Part shown: positions 21,846 through 34,125 of the stretch, piece after piece
How positions within the stretch are numbered: the first letter of the stretch is position 1
Layout of the letters: each line of letters opens with the position of its first letter
Assembly (NCBI GenBank): GCA_014904985.1
Contig: MU128927.1
Coordinates: 271,107-335,106, forward strand
Direction of reading: 5' to 3'
DNA length: 64,000 nucleotides
Source of the DNA: Hydnum rufescens UP504
Taxonomy: Eukaryota > Basidiomycota > Agaricomycetes > Cantharellales > Hydnaceae
Position numbers and translations under genes: made by a program
The notes under the pieces: generated by a model
What the model was told of the DNA's origin: nothing
The model's input: the letters and a program-made list of their open reading frames with translations, nothing else
Databases searched by the model: none

Positions 21846-24536
21846 ATGTCCTCTGTCCCCGCGACGCCTCGACGACAGGCCCTCATCAACCGCCAGACAC
21901 ACGCCCTTTATCCAACCGCTCTACCCGCCCCTGAGAAATCCCCTTCCATCCGCTCAGCGCAACGCCATCAGCGCACTCTCACACAGCGTCCGACACTTAT
22001 CCACAAACAATCCCATCCGCCAATCAAGACACCTACATCCTCTGTTTTGCATGTCCCTGATATAACCGCCACCGCTCCAGCTCGTGTCCCTGTCCCCAAA
22101 CGTTCGCGCGATGACCAAGGCAACGACGATGACGACGACGGTCATTTTCACCCCGCTCGCGCCAATCCATCCTGGCCTTCTAATCGTCTTGGAACAGTCA
22201 GTGCTGCCCAGTGCCTGCCCAGAAGCATCCTCGGCCTCAAGTACATTCGCACGAACAACCTGAACGGCTGGCTAAGAAAGCTAAACTTGAAGAGCGTGTC
22301 GAAGAACGGCTACGTCAGGAAGAACGTTTCAAGGACAAATACACGCGCGCATTCCCCGGCTTCAAGTTCTATTTTGACTCTCTGGACGCCTCAGTCAAGC
22401 ACTCTTTCTCATCCCGTGTACAACAGCTCGGAGCTGTAAGCATTTCACTTCACCGGCCCTGTTTTCGTCCTGTGATTGAATGTGTGCTCTTCTCTGTCTT
22501 TATTTTCCTTTTCTTTCCCGATCTACAGAGAATCGAGGACTTTTTTTCGGCATCGGTCACACACTTCATTAGCAATAAGCAAATCCCATCCGTAGAGGAC
22601 ATCGCCGCCCTTGAAAACAAGGAAAATGCCCCAGCTTCGACTACAACTAGTGCCGTAACATTGACAACAGCAGCCTCTAATTTCCTCCCCCCTCGACCAG
22701 TACCCCACCGTAATTCACAACATGCTACTGTAGCCCCACCTCCGTTGCGAAGCCCGATCAAACTTCGTCCCAGCGGCGCGACCGCCCCCAAGTACGATGC
22801 CCTCGTTGCTAAAGCTGTTCATTTTCAGATGAAGATTTGGGATGAAAAGAGTGAGTAATTACGCTCCGTTCAGGACGCGTAGTTTGCTAATTATTCCTCT
22901 TAAACACCTTGATCGGTTTTAACTACTTCCTTAGAGCTCGATAACATTCTTAGCCGTCTTCTCCCGTCTGCGCCAACCATTCATCCTCATTCCAAATTCG
23001 CCCCTCCTTCACTATTTCCTGCCCCAGCCTCCGTATCCACTCACACCAATCCAGGAATCACCGTTGGTGCGGCTGTACCCACGCTGTCCTACCTTCTTCA
23101 AACCGAGCGTAACTCTGGGCTCACCCTCGAGCGAGACCCTACAGCCCTCCGGCGAGACTACAAGTACTTCGGCCAGAACTCTTACTGGGTTCTTATCGAG
23201 GACATCGATGGTACCCATGCGCCTATTGCTGTCAAGGACTATGGACGCTGGAGACCCAAACGCGCCATGAATAAAGCAACTAGGAAAAAGAAGAGGCACT
23301 CCACAAAATACCGAACAGTAGGGGGCTTCCTAGATGAACATGGGGCAACCAGCGAATTTAGTGAAGAAGAGGATCACGATACGCCATGGCCCAAACTGCG
23401 TGACGCCCGTGGAAAGGCCAAACCTGACTGGGCGGAGGGAAAATTAGGCTCGTTGGATGAAGCCGACTCGCACAACGAATCGATGGACGATGACCGGGAG
23501 CCTCAAGAGCACTCACGGGATATGGATAATCAAGAGGATTTCCAGGACGGGGAGGATGCGGTTGTGTTTGACTTTAGTCGCGAGCGTGATGAAGACAGTA
23601 ATGCCGAAGACCAGGATGTACTGGACGCATCCAGCAAGGCCCAGGTCCTGCGGCGCACTGCATCTCTGCATGATTTTGGTCGATCCACTCTCGGCGCCGG
23701 GAAGAGCACTAAATCAGCACTTGAGCGAGAAGACAGGGAATATGTCGCGGCGTCTGGGAACAGCGTGGTCATTACGTCCCATATCAACAGCACTACTTCG
23801 TTCGCCACGCATCTTGACGGGACAGGGAGTGGACTCGGAGGTATCGGAAGGGCTGTCGGTGCCGGGCGATTGCTCAATAAGCGTCTTCATCAACAAGTGC
23901 TCACGCATCGCACGCTCAAAGCTGCCGCTTCGGCAGGTGGTACCGGCGAAGATGATGCATCTGTGTCTTTGCGACCGCACGTCTTGCGGAAGAGCAAGAG
24001 CACGAATACTCTTCGACCCAAGACAACGGCACGGCTTCCTCGACGCGAAGAGGTGAAAAAACCTGGTTATTGTGAAAATTGTCGTGTTAGATTCGATGAT
24101 TTCGGCAAGGTATGATGGTGTTTTCCCAGTTTTTTCCATGAGACTGACAGGTCTATAGCACGTGTCTGGGAAGAAACACCAGAAATTCTCGAACGATGAC
24201 GAAAATTTCTGGCAGTTAGACGAGATCCTCGGACGATTGGGTCGTAAGACGCTCGAACAAGTTGAGGAGGAAGAGCACACATGGTTGTCTGAAGGTCTGC
24301 GACGGCTTCACTCCGAGTCCACGGCGATGGAGGACGATGGCCCACATGACGACCAAGAGCAGGAGCAGCAGGAGTTCGCTGATCAAGATGATTACAACAG
24401 GGAGGCTGAAGAAGCAGCAAGCGAACAAGGTGGTTCAGTGTTCGATGTGTCAGGGGAGGATGATGGCGCGATGATGACTCCGCGGCCTCATGAGACTCAT
24501 GATCACACAGAGTGGATCGACCTCTATGATTATTGA
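21846..24536 (+). CDS. dbf4: Dbf4/Dfp1/Him1-type regulatory subunit of Cdc7 kinase
   Basis: Activating subunit of the Cdc7 (DDK) kinase that phosphorylates MCM to fire origins. Start ATG at 21846 (MSSVPATPRRQALINRQ). Exons 22529-22850, 22935-24109 and 24159-24536 are in phase; exon 2 ends at 22435. The exon 1/2 junction near 22194-22220 is unclear: the apparent intron would be only about 26 nt, or a longer one starts upstream. Motif N (BRCT-like) reads FPGFKFYFDSLDASVKHSF...RIEDFFSASVTHFI. Motif M reads YFGQNSYWVLIEDIDG...PIAVKDYGR. The Dbf4 zinc finger GYCENCRVRFDDFGK|HVSGKKHQKF is split by the last intron and keeps its Cys and His ligands. About 810 residues, with an acidic middle and C terminus. 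Confidence 0.9.
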
Positions 24537-25388
24537 CGTTGCTTCAGCTATGCCTAAGCCAGCCCCATGCCTCCCTCTCTTCAGTTTCATTCCGTGCGTT
24601 TATCTCGATAAACATGCGCAGCTAAATATTTCCCTTTGGAGGGTTGTTTTTCATTGTTATTTTGATCATTTTCTTCTCCCGCATCGCAGGGTTTCATTTC
24701 ACGTCATCCCACCGAATCGATCGCATTACATTCATCCATGCTTCCGTCACCCCTCTCTCATCACACAGAATACACGCAAGCTCCAATGTTAAAAGAGTCA
24801 TAGCAAATCATTCCAAGTCACAATATGTGTATATATTTCAATCTGCACATCGAACTATTTCCCTCAATAAGGGTGTTATCGTCATGTTCTCTTTTAATTC
24901 CGTATGGCATTGTGATGGTGGATTAGCAGGGGCCACAAATTTTTTTCGCTCATCTTACTCTAGCTCTTTTTTAAAGGGAATAAAAAAAACGGAGGGGGGG
25001 GATTGAGGTTCGCGACCCCACCGAGCACTTAGCAAAAAAGTTCTGGAATAACGTGAACTCCCCCTCTCCCACTTTCATGTTGCTCAGAATCTGGGAATCA
25101 GGCATTTTAGATTGCAAAATAGGGAAAGGGGGCCCGTGAATTGTCATTAAACAGTCTAACTATAAGGAACACTGGGTAAAAAGGGAAAAGAACGGGAGGG
25201 GGTCTAATGCAAGGAAGGCAGATGCGATGAGCGATGGTGGTGAGAGAAATTGAGGGTTTTATTGTCCTTTCGAGATGGTAACGTCCATGTAGGGATGCAT
25301 AAGAAAAGGAAGACGCGCTGCTGTAGTGAAGAGTTTTTCGTCGGATTGCTCATGGCCGTTAGTGCCGCACCGTTCTGCACGGAGGTCT
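24537..25388. other. Intergenic, 3' ends of dbf4 and the glycoprotein gene
   Basis: Convergent 3' regions with T-rich and G-run sequence (for example at about 24994); no gene recognised. Confidence 0.4.
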
Positions 25389-26965
25389 TCACAGGGCAAT
25401 GATGGCGGCCCCAAGACCTGCCATGAGGCTCATGGCGAGGGTGACGAACACACCAGTTCCGGCAGCGTAGAATGGCGAGAGTGAACCACGGAGAGAACCA
25501 GCGGCATTGGAAGGCGCCGATGTGGATACGGAAGAGGATCCAGAGGCGGTGGGCCTGGTTGTGGGCTTGCCGGTGCCGGTGCTTGTGCCATGAATGCCTG
25601 TACCTGTAGCGGTAGGAGACGAACTGCTGCCCGAAGCAGTGCCCTCCGCAGCGTACAAGAGAGACGAGGTGAACGTTACGCAGTTAGACGTTTGGGGAAC
25701 CTGGGGTGTGTATGCGGAAGGTAGGTTAATATCGAAGGAGATAGATATGATGACAAGAGGGGTGGAGACTGACTTTTGGAGTGTATGGGATGCTGGTGAT
25801 AGGACCGAGAGACTCGGGAGGTTGCGTATAGGTGTGTACGGCGCCCGCAGAATCGGTGTAAATTCCTGGTGGGTCCTGGTTCTCGCTGTCACACACGGTG
25901 TACTCATTGGGGGCATACTACGACGTTTTCCATGAGTCAAGAAAAAGAATTTGGAAAGAGAGGTGCGCACACTAGCTGGGGCGACGTAGTTGCAGCCGAT
26001 GCGATCAAAGAGGTTGTTGCAGTACTGGGCGGAACCACCGACGGCTGGATCACACGCCTTGAAGCAGAACTGACCGGAACCTGTCCCAGAAACAATGCAT
26101 CAGAGGAGGAGCCATGTATCCACGCGTCGAGTGATCTTACCCATGAAGCTGTCATGAAATGATAATGATGATGAGGGTGACGGAGCCACAAGGAGAACCG
26201 GGGACTTGGACTCACTTGTGCCACTGGATGACCTGTTGGTAGGAACCGTTGTTGCCGTTGTTACTCGGGAACGCGTTAGTATATACGAGAGCACCTAGAG
26301 GATTTCCTCGCTAAAGAGGGCCGTGTCAACACAGTCACCGAGAAGGGTGAAATCACTCGCCTCATCAGCACCATGGGGATCCATCTCGCCTCCCCCATCA
26401 TCAGCTGTGAGGTCGATATTGACTTGGTTGAGTAGCCCGGTGACTTGGATGTACGCAGGGGCCTTGAGGAACTGCACCGCGGTGAGAGTCCCAGCGGGCA
26501 TGATGCGGGAGCCGTGGCCGGGTTTGCTGCACCAGGCGACAGATTCGGCCTCTGTATCACCAATGGTAGAGTTGGGAATGGGTGGGCCCCAGACGCAGAA
26601 ATCTATACATGCGGAGGGCGGTTAGGTGAGTGATGATGAAACGGGTAGAGTGTGGGACTTGCCATCAATACTGTTCACCAGGGCTGTCTGGCAAAGGGAG
26701 GTCGGTCCCTCGGTCGTACTGTTGCACAGGTTATAGCCAGACTGAGGGCCGCGCCCTGTGGTATCGGTGTCGACCTTATAGGGCTGTTTGTGGCACGAAG
26801 GAGAATTGTTAATATCGGGGCGATACACTGGAGAAGAAAAGTGAGAAAATCTAAACTAACAATCTGACTGTAAGGGTATATCCTCTGGGTGAGGGGAATG
26901 ACCTGTGCGGCGGCGAGAGAGGCGGTGGTGAGGAATGTAACGACAAAATGAGCGTGAGGAGACAT
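25389..26965 (-). CDS. Secreted GPI-anchored 'macrofage activating glycoprotein'-like protein
   Basis: Cell-surface glycoprotein of a family common in Agaricomycetes and annotated as macrofage activating glycoprotein; its molecular role is unknown. Start at 26965: MSPHAHFVVTFLTTASLAAA signal peptide, then QVIPLTQRIYPYS, a 41-nt intron, and VYRPDINNSPSCHKQPYKVD. Family blocks follow across further exons: SGYNLCNSTTEG, DFCVWGPPIPNSTIGDTE, VQFLKAPAYIQVTG, ADDGGGEMDPHGAD, YTNAFPSNNGNNGSYQQVIQ, CDSENQDPPGIYTDSAG and TYTQPPESLGPITSIPYT. The C terminus is a Ser/Thr/Gly-rich stalk followed by a hydrophobic tail (AAGTGVFVTLAMSLMAGLGA), typical of a GPI anchor signal. No lesion noticed. Confidence 0.85.
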
Positions 26966-28172
26966 CTCTAGGCGGAAAAGGCCGAGATAAAGAGGTGAGG
27001 GTGGCGAGGAAAAACGCAAGGAAAGGGGAGAAGGAGAAGAAGAGATAAATGGGGGAAGAAAGGAAAATTGATCAAGAACGAGTTCTTGTAAGAAGGGGCC
27101 AGATCACGTGCCAACCCACCAATTAATTGCTCCCAAAATAGAGTGCATAAAGGAGAGCCACTGGAGGTACTAAGCCACTAATACTAACACTAGTTCATCA
27201 ATAAAGCACAGGTACTCAAGTGCAAGGAGTGCAAGGAAGGGTGACCTTTGCAAGGCCTAGCCACTAGTACTGTACTCCGAGGGTCGAATCTCCAAGAGGT
27301 GGGTTCTCCACAGGATTACTCAACTCTCAAGTCTTTCTTAGTGGCTCTTCCCTGCAGATCCCCACTTCATCCATCGTGTACGTGTACGCAGTGTGTACGC
27401 CCGCATCCGTGTAAATTCTCCCTCGGGAATTGCCGGCTGAAAGTTGGATGGTGGGACTGAAAGCCTGCGGTTCTCAACAACAGACATCTCGTCACACAGA
27501 TTGACTCAGATGGAAACCGTAGACTGATGCTGTGTATCGGATTTGCAATTGATGCAAGCCAGACAGTGCTGGGAAATAATAAGATTGGGAGTGGCCAAAC
27601 AACCTTGCTCAGTATGTCAGTGTCTTGGAGGGTGTACAGGCCAAAAAAACCCAGCCAGTTGCGCGGATGAACGCTATAGCTATGAACCGGTATCTGGGCC
27701 CCTGAAACCCAAGACGAATTTTTATTACCATAAAGGGAAATATCCCACGATGCGGGATTAGCCGTGACAACGCCTCAAACTTGGGCTCAAAATCCTGGAA
27801 TTTGGGACCTAAGCCCTTGGTTAAAATTTGCCTGAAAATACCGGAACTGGGATCCCGGCGTCTCGCAGGGATCTCGCTAAGATTTCCCTTCAAACTATTA
27901 GCACCATCGATAGTCTAAGTAGATTTTGAAGCTACGCTTGAAAGAAATGACCTGAGAACAGTTGAACTTACGCCAAGCGATACAGCCATGAAGTAAACGT
28001 AAATGACAAGAAAGTAGAAGACCGTGAGATTTAGGTAGGGGCAGGATATACTAGGATGTATGTCTTTGTTTACAGCACGTGATTGAAAAACAAGTGCCGG
28101 ACTCAAAAAGGAGGGTTTGTTTGTCCTACTCTCATCCGTTCTCTCCTCAAAGTTTGAAGCACCATCTCCAGG
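26966..28172. other. Intergenic, upstream of the glycoprotein gene and cdc6
   Basis: Divergent promoter space. A CACGTG palindrome lies at about 28076, 90 bp before the cdc6 start. No gene recognised. Confidence 0.4.
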
Positions 28173-30247
28173 ATGGCCGTCACACCTCGTACCTCCCTCG
28201 ACAACCGCACATCCACCAAGCGATCCTCAGCTCTCATCTCCTCATCGCCGCCATCCTCTCCTGCGCCCGTTAGCAAACGCGCCAAGACTTCGACATCCAG
28301 CATCTTGGCCCCTACCGACGGTCCAAATGCTAACAAAGAAAACATCCCCCCCCTCCTCGACCTCATGGATCGAGAATTTTCCTCATATCGCAACATACAT
28401 CCCAGGCCGCGACGCGAAACCACCACGGCGCGCCGTTCAGGTAAGTAGTCGCCCTTCCCTAACCAGACAATTTCTCATCCATACGCCAGATGTCGCCGTG
28501 GATTTAACTGTTACCCCACCACTCACCCCATCGCGTGAAGACGCGTCTATGGACGACTACGATAGTCAAATCCCCATTCCTGCCCCAAGGTTTGTATGCC
28601 TCCAGACACCGTCTCGTGAAATGAATAAATTGTCCCTTGCCACGCCTCCTTCCTCTCCCTCAACATCTCTCCAGGCGCGCGTCCGTGCACTTCTCCGTCC
28701 CACCTCTGGTATTTCTACCATCATCGGACGTGACACCGAGCGAGCTGCCATTTTCGCCTTCCTAAACCCATTTATCACATCGCCCTCTCCTTCGCATATG
28801 GCTACTAGCATGTACATTTCTGGGTCTCCAGGTACTGGCAAGACAGCCCTTGTGGCCTCAATCTTGGCATCTATATCCGACAAGGCAGCTCGTCCCCTCT
28901 ATGTCAATTGCATGGGCCTGAACGACATTGCCATCTTATGGGAACGTATTCTTAGCTCCATTGGAGCGACTGCCCCCAAAGCCAAGGTTTCCTCATCATC
29001 CTTGCATAGACTGGAGCATGTCCTCGCCACACTCGACTTCAAGTGGTTAGTTCTTTTCTTAGCTTCCAATTGGTACACGCATTTACTATTTCGCGCTCCT
29101 TCATGATAGTATCTTGGTCCTAGACGAGTTGGATACTTTCGGCCCCCTGGGACTCTCAAGTATATTTGCCCTCCCAACGCGGTTCTCCGCGACCCTGCGC
29201 ATGATTGCCATTTCTAATGATTTGGCCCAAAATGCTTCCACGCCAACCATCGCCATCCACCGACCGTCACTGACACTGCCTTTCGCGGCATACAATGCTG
29301 CAGAGATGCAAACCATTATTCGGGCGCGTCTGGCTCTTCTTGCAAATGCGGCCGGAAGCGAGAACGATACAATCACACAGATTATCCAGCCCGCAGCGCT
29401 GACCCTCCTTGTGAAGAAAGTCTCCGCGCAAACCGGTGATATTCGCTACGCTCTCCAGGTCCTCCGGCGCGCCGTCGACCTTGCTTTCGCGACTACACCA
29501 CCAACACCGATTGGCATGAAGCATGTCCTCGACGCGGTGAAGCGATCTGCTTCCACAAAAATAAATTCTTCTGCTCCGCCTGCGACAGTGGGAGGGGGCG
29601 CGGGACGCGGACCTCTAGATGGGTGCATCAGTGCTTTAGGTCTCCAGCCTCGACTTGTTTTGGTCACCGTTCTCGTTGGCTCTCGACGATCTTCACATGG
29701 CTTGTCACTCGACGACCTGGACGCCTCAGCGTCCCTCTACCCGCCGTCACCCTCCAAGACACCCAAGGCGAAACCAACGCCACGCCGATCCATGTCGGGA
29801 TTAGCATCCAATGTGCCCATTGCCACCCCTTCGCGACTATATGCTCTATATACGTCCATCCTGGCTTCGTGTCCTTCGACGCCTTTTGGGCCGGTATCAC
29901 GGAGCGAGTTCACAGACTTATTAGGCGTGTTAGAGACAGCTTCACTGATCTCGGTGCCTCTCTCTTGCTCGTCGTTTTCTGTGTCCTCGCCATTGAAGGG
30001 CAAGGGGAGACGAAGCAGTACAGGAAGTGGAGAGGAGGCTGTGTGCTTATGTGCCACGGAAGAGGAAGTGCTTCGCGCGCTTTTGACCGCAACGTCATCG
30101 GGAACCACCTCTTCATCTCCAGGCATTCGTGAGCAGGAGATTGGAAGGATATGGGAGCGCGAGGCTCAGCGTATTGAAAAGACCTTGAAGCGGAGAGGGG
30201 AGGAGGCAAGCAAGGGTCCCGCATTGGCAAGGGAGGAGTATCTCTGA
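28173..30247 (+). CDS. cdc6: Cdc6/Cdc18 replication licensing ATPase
   Basis: AAA+ ATPase that works with ORC to load the MCM helicase in G1. Exons 28173-28440, 28490-29045 and 29110-30247 are in phase and give 653 residues. The N terminus is basic and Ser/Pro-rich with several SP/TP sites (for example SSPPSSPAP, TPPLTPSRE), as expected for a CDK-regulated tail. Walker A is SGSPGTGKTALVAS. Walker B, ILVLDELD, is created by the second splice. Sensor-like SATLRMIAISNDLA follows, then the AAA+ lid QTGDIRYALQVLRRAVDLAF with the sensor-2 Arg region, and a winged-helix segment near SRLYALYTSILASCPSTPFG. No lesion seen. Confidence 0.9.
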
Positions 30248-30879
30248 ACGTGCCTTGCTTTGTTCCCTGCCAGCAATCATGGAGTCTTATTTCACCTTTG
30301 GTGGCACACCAGGATCCAGCCAATTTCTGCTCATTTTTACCATCTCTCGACCTGCCACACACGTTACAGAATCCCTCCACTCCATGCCGCTAATGAACGC
30401 TGACCGTGTATCCTCTTTTCATCACGATCTATCCCGCCCTTCACAAGACTGTCCCACCTGTACACTGATCTCGACCCCCTTTCCTTCCCTCAATCATCCC
30501 TCGACATCGTCTTCTGTGGGCTCCGAATTGTTCGCGTGATGTTTCTCACTCAGGCCCCCGCCCCCTCCCTTCTACAAGGGATATTTCACGTTAACTTCTA
30601 TGTTATCATACAGTTATCATGTGGCAGTTTGTGCTCCGCTGTCTCAGTAGTTATACCTTGGAATGATTTGTTCAAAAGCACAACAATGTCTGTGGATTGT
30701 CAGATGGTGATGCGCATATATAACCGTCTAGGTTACGGCTATGTTTATATTTGTCGCTGCCTGGGGGAAAATCCCAGTCTTGAGTCACCGAGTCCAGACT
30801 CGCCTACCAGGGAAAGTAGGAACCCGGTATTGATACTATACAATGCCAGTGCCAGTGTCTAATCCCTGATAATATGTGG
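30248..30879. other. cdc6 downstream region
   Basis: No gene recognised; an ORF at 30255-30539 is probably 3' untranslated sequence. Confidence 0.4.
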
Positions 30880-32130
30880 CACACAGCTTCGTCGCCTTTG
30901 ATTTACGCAGAGGCATACAGTGGGAAGGATTTCGATCTTGACTAGCACCACAAATCCTAACATATATAGAACTTGCTACCCTGTAAAGCAACAGATACCT
31001 GATTAAATCCAACAGAAAATAAGCCGAATTTGGGTCTTCTTCCGGCGGGGGCCATCATCAGAGGGCGCCCAATCAAACAATTATAGCTTTCAGAAGCAAT
31101 AGGGGGCTTCGAGCTCAAGTGAACCCAAAAACACTATTTTGGAGGCCAGCTGAATTGTATCTGCAATACTTTCGTACCATTTCGGTATCACGGCTATTAC
31201 ATTAAACGAGAAAAGTGGTCCATTTACTCATTTTGCGGAAAAGCAAAGTCTGAGGGCCGGGGACGCGTTCGGGTGTTGTAGATGTGATCAGCCACTTCAC
31301 CCCCGACACGATAAAATGGTGAAAGCAGGGGGGGGGGTTGATTCTCAGTGAAGACCAAAGAAGTGTGATTCGGACTGTTTGGGCGAGAGGAAAGCCTGGT
31401 TTTGAAATTCAGCAAGCAATTATCTTGAGCCTGTGACACGTTACAACAGTCACCTCGCGTGACACGTTGTTGGTCAAAATGGTACAGCATTGGATATCTT
31501 CCTCGCCCAGGTATAAGGCGGGCAGCCATGGTTGTTGGAAGTGGGAAGTGCGAGCTCTAGCGCTCATTGCTTAGTATACTTTCTCGGGATGTACCGAAGT
31601 TCCCTCAAGCGTTTGCTTGAGCTCTGATCAAACGCTCTATCGTTCTTGTTGTTGTGCGAATCTAAGTGGCTCCGCACCGATTCTTCATCAATGGTATCAC
31701 CCCAAGTCTGTGCCCTGGGCCTTTGTCTGGAAAATGGAGAAGTACATCTCGATACGGTGTCTGATCGAACAGCAACAATGGTTTAGCCAGGCTGCAATCT
31801 CCGAGGTACTATACATACCCGTTTAGGGGGGGAAATATTCTTCGCCAATGTTGGTACATGGAATCCTCTGTCAGACAGCCATCTCAAATCCACTGACAGG
31901 ATTCTTCAGCCCCTTTCCTTGCAAGGAACTAGATATAGGGACTTCATATGCCAGCCAGCCTTCACCCCTGCTGTCTGCTCATTGACCATGTTATCCTCCC
32001 TGCTCGTGTTTATTGGACCCCCCTCCCCTTTGTCCCTATTGGGCCCCCAAATCCATCTAGCTGCATCGGTACCTTATATCAATCCTGTTCTCAATGGCGG
32101 TAGTATGCTTGACTCGTCTGCAGCTAAATT
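30880..32130 (+). repeat. Segmental duplication, left copy (with truncated secreted-protein gene)
   Basis: Similar to 34720-35975 in the same orientation, offset about 3.84 kb. It covers the upstream region and first exon of the secreted protein gene. A truncated exon (31988 to about 32125, MLSSLLVFIG...SVPYINPVLNGGSMLDSSA) runs into unrelated sequence, so this copy is a pseudogene. Confidence 0.85.
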
Positions 32131-33405
32131 ACACAATGCTCTTCATGAGTAGCCTTGGGAAAGAACTAAAGATACATGCAGTGCGCGCGGCCATATATAG
32201 ACACAATTTAGCCAGCTCAGCTCGGAGAGTTCTACAAAGAGTGTCACGTAAAGTGAGGGCGTCCATTAACAACATCGAAAGAAATAACGGCTCCAACTAA
32301 CGGGGGCCGAGGGGTCCATACTACATTGGCAGCGAACGCCCGATGGCCGGAGCAGTGCACGTACGGGCCCCGCGCCAATGGTGTAAGTGGAGAGCTGGGG
32401 AAGGATAAGGTCAGGGGGAACTGTGACCGTAATGGAGACAACGATGACTCCTGCGCCACCGTCAGGCGGGGCCCACGCAAGGGAGCTGCAGAAGCAGACG
32501 AGCTGGGGGAGGACGAAGAGGATGTAGGGTCGGAATCGCCAGTCATGCTGCGCGATACAATTTTGGGTACTAAGTGCCTATATTTTGGTGGATATGTTCT
32601 TGTGTAGGTATCAGTCAATCCACTCAGACCTGGGTTGATGACACCAGGAGAAACCATGATGAATGCAAAAGTTAAATTCAAACTGACGAAGAAGATCGAT
32701 GGGCGAGAGGTTCGGTCGAGAACACGTGACTCAATCACTCGACCGATTATCTAAGTGGGAGGCCGCTCTCGTCTCTGTCAATCGTCTATCTTTTCGTCTG
32801 ATCGTGCCTCATATATCCTGGAAATTCCATAAGCGGCAGCAATCCTGGACCATTTCCTTTTTGTCTGCCTTGGCTTGACTTGGGGGACTTCGAATATTTC
32901 ATGCATCAGGAAATCACCGCTCTGCAGACCCGAGGTGGTGCCGGGTTCTATCCCTCTTGTTCCCAACTGCAAATCCCGGGAAAGAGCACACAGCTCCTAG
33001 CGGTGGAGGCCCCTACCGCAGACATCGCAGCACTCCCTGGTACCAGCCAACCTCGATCCTGGTTTCGATTACAGCAAGCTCTTCCGCGGTCCTCTCATTC
33101 CTCGGTCTTTTAACGCTACCGGTGGGGTCCCATCAATGATTCACAGTAGCCAAAATTGTGCTGCTCAGCATTGTACTCGAGGATATTATTATGATAAGAA
33201 CGGACGGGATGACAACGTTGAAGTGTTACTCTCACTACATGGACGAGGCTCTCAGAAAGATTCAAAGCATTTGCGACCAATCCAGTGGCCGCTCTCAGGT
33301 GTTTCGTCCTGGCAAGTCCATCTCCTTCTTCTTAGTTTACATGTTTTACATTCCATAATTCACCGACAGGTGATGACGGCTACCTCAGTGGCATGAGGCA
33401 CTATT
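32131..33405. other. Region with only weak ORFs
   Basis: Holds a minus-strand frame (32244-32738) rich in Ser and Pro with a hydrophobic start (ESRVLDRTSRPSIFFVSLNL), and short plus-strand frames at 32880-33396. None resembles a known family. The minus frame might be a small gene with an intron. Confidence 0.3.
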
Positions 33406-34125
33406 ATGATAGCAGTTCCCAGCCTCCACACACTATATAGCCTTCGGTCTTATCCTCGTGCCTCCGATAAGACCGAGACGTCTTCTTCCCGTGCCTCTAT
33501 CCCCGACTCTTACGTTTACGTAAGAGAGGGTTTTAGAGGGAATTTCGTCATCACGAGACCACTTTCGATGTCCATGGCTGTGTGTCCATGGCTGTGCGTC
33601 CATGGCTGTGTGTCCATGGCTGTGTGTCCATGGCTGTGCGTCCATGGCTGTGCGTCCATGGCTGTGTGTCCATGGCTGTGCGTCCATGGCTGTGCGTCCA
33701 TGGCTGTGCGTCCATGGCTGTGTGTCCATGGTTGTGTGTCCACGGCTATCAGTGCTCTGTATCCCAAGGCCCTCATCATCTCTAACACGGGCCACGACAA
33801 GGCGGAGGAGGAACCGCTGGTCTCGCCGGGCTCAGAGTCTTCCTCGGGTCGACCGGGACTCTCGGGGTTTGCCTTAGCAGACAGGTCCACGTCTCTTCCA
33901 TCACCATTGACCAAAGCCATGTCTTTCGACACATGCCTCAAGCTTCATTTTCACTTTTGTCTTTGGATGTATCTTTCCTCCCCACCCCATGGTGCCCCTT
34001 CGTATGAGGACAATGAATTAAACTATCTCCTTGAGCAGATGGGACTTTATGAACCAGACGAGAGGCTTCCGGAGCTGCTTGATCCACAATGGGATTCACC
34101 TTTTGCGCGAGAAGTCTTGCGATGA
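33406..34125 (+). CDS. ORF spanning a 14-bp minisatellite, doubtful gene
   Basis: 239-codon frame whose middle is the minisatellite-encoded repeat MAVCPWLCVHGCVS. The last 40 residues (NELNYLLEQMGLYEPDERL...) look like ordinary protein. The end may be a real exon; the start is not convincing. No family recognised. Confidence 0.3.
   Translation: MIAVPSLHTLYSLRSYPRASDKTETSSSRASIPDSYVYVREGFRGNFVITRPLSMSMAVCPWLCVHGCVSMAVCPWLCVHGCASMAVCPWLCVHGCASMAVRPWLCVHGCVSTAISALYPKALIISNTGHDKAEEEPLVSPGSESSSGRPGLSGFALADRSTSLPSPLTKAMSFDTCLKLHFHFCLWMYLSSPPHGAPSYEDNELNYLLEQMGLYEPDERLPELLDPQWDSPFAREVLR
33571..33748. repeat. 14-bp minisatellite, about 12-13 units
   Basis: Unit TCCATGGCTGTGYG, with CCATGG recurring every 14 bp from 33572 to 33726 and a degenerate last unit. 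Units differ mainly at one C/T position. It stays open in more than one frame on both strands. Confidence 0.95.

Noticed and set aside
28536..28541. ACGCGT in cdc6 as a G1/S promoter box
   Set aside because: It lies inside the cdc6 coding sequence, not upstream of the start.
33433..33941. Minus-strand ORFs through the minisatellite
   Set aside because: They exist because the 14-bp unit has no stop in several frames; no independent evidence for a gene.
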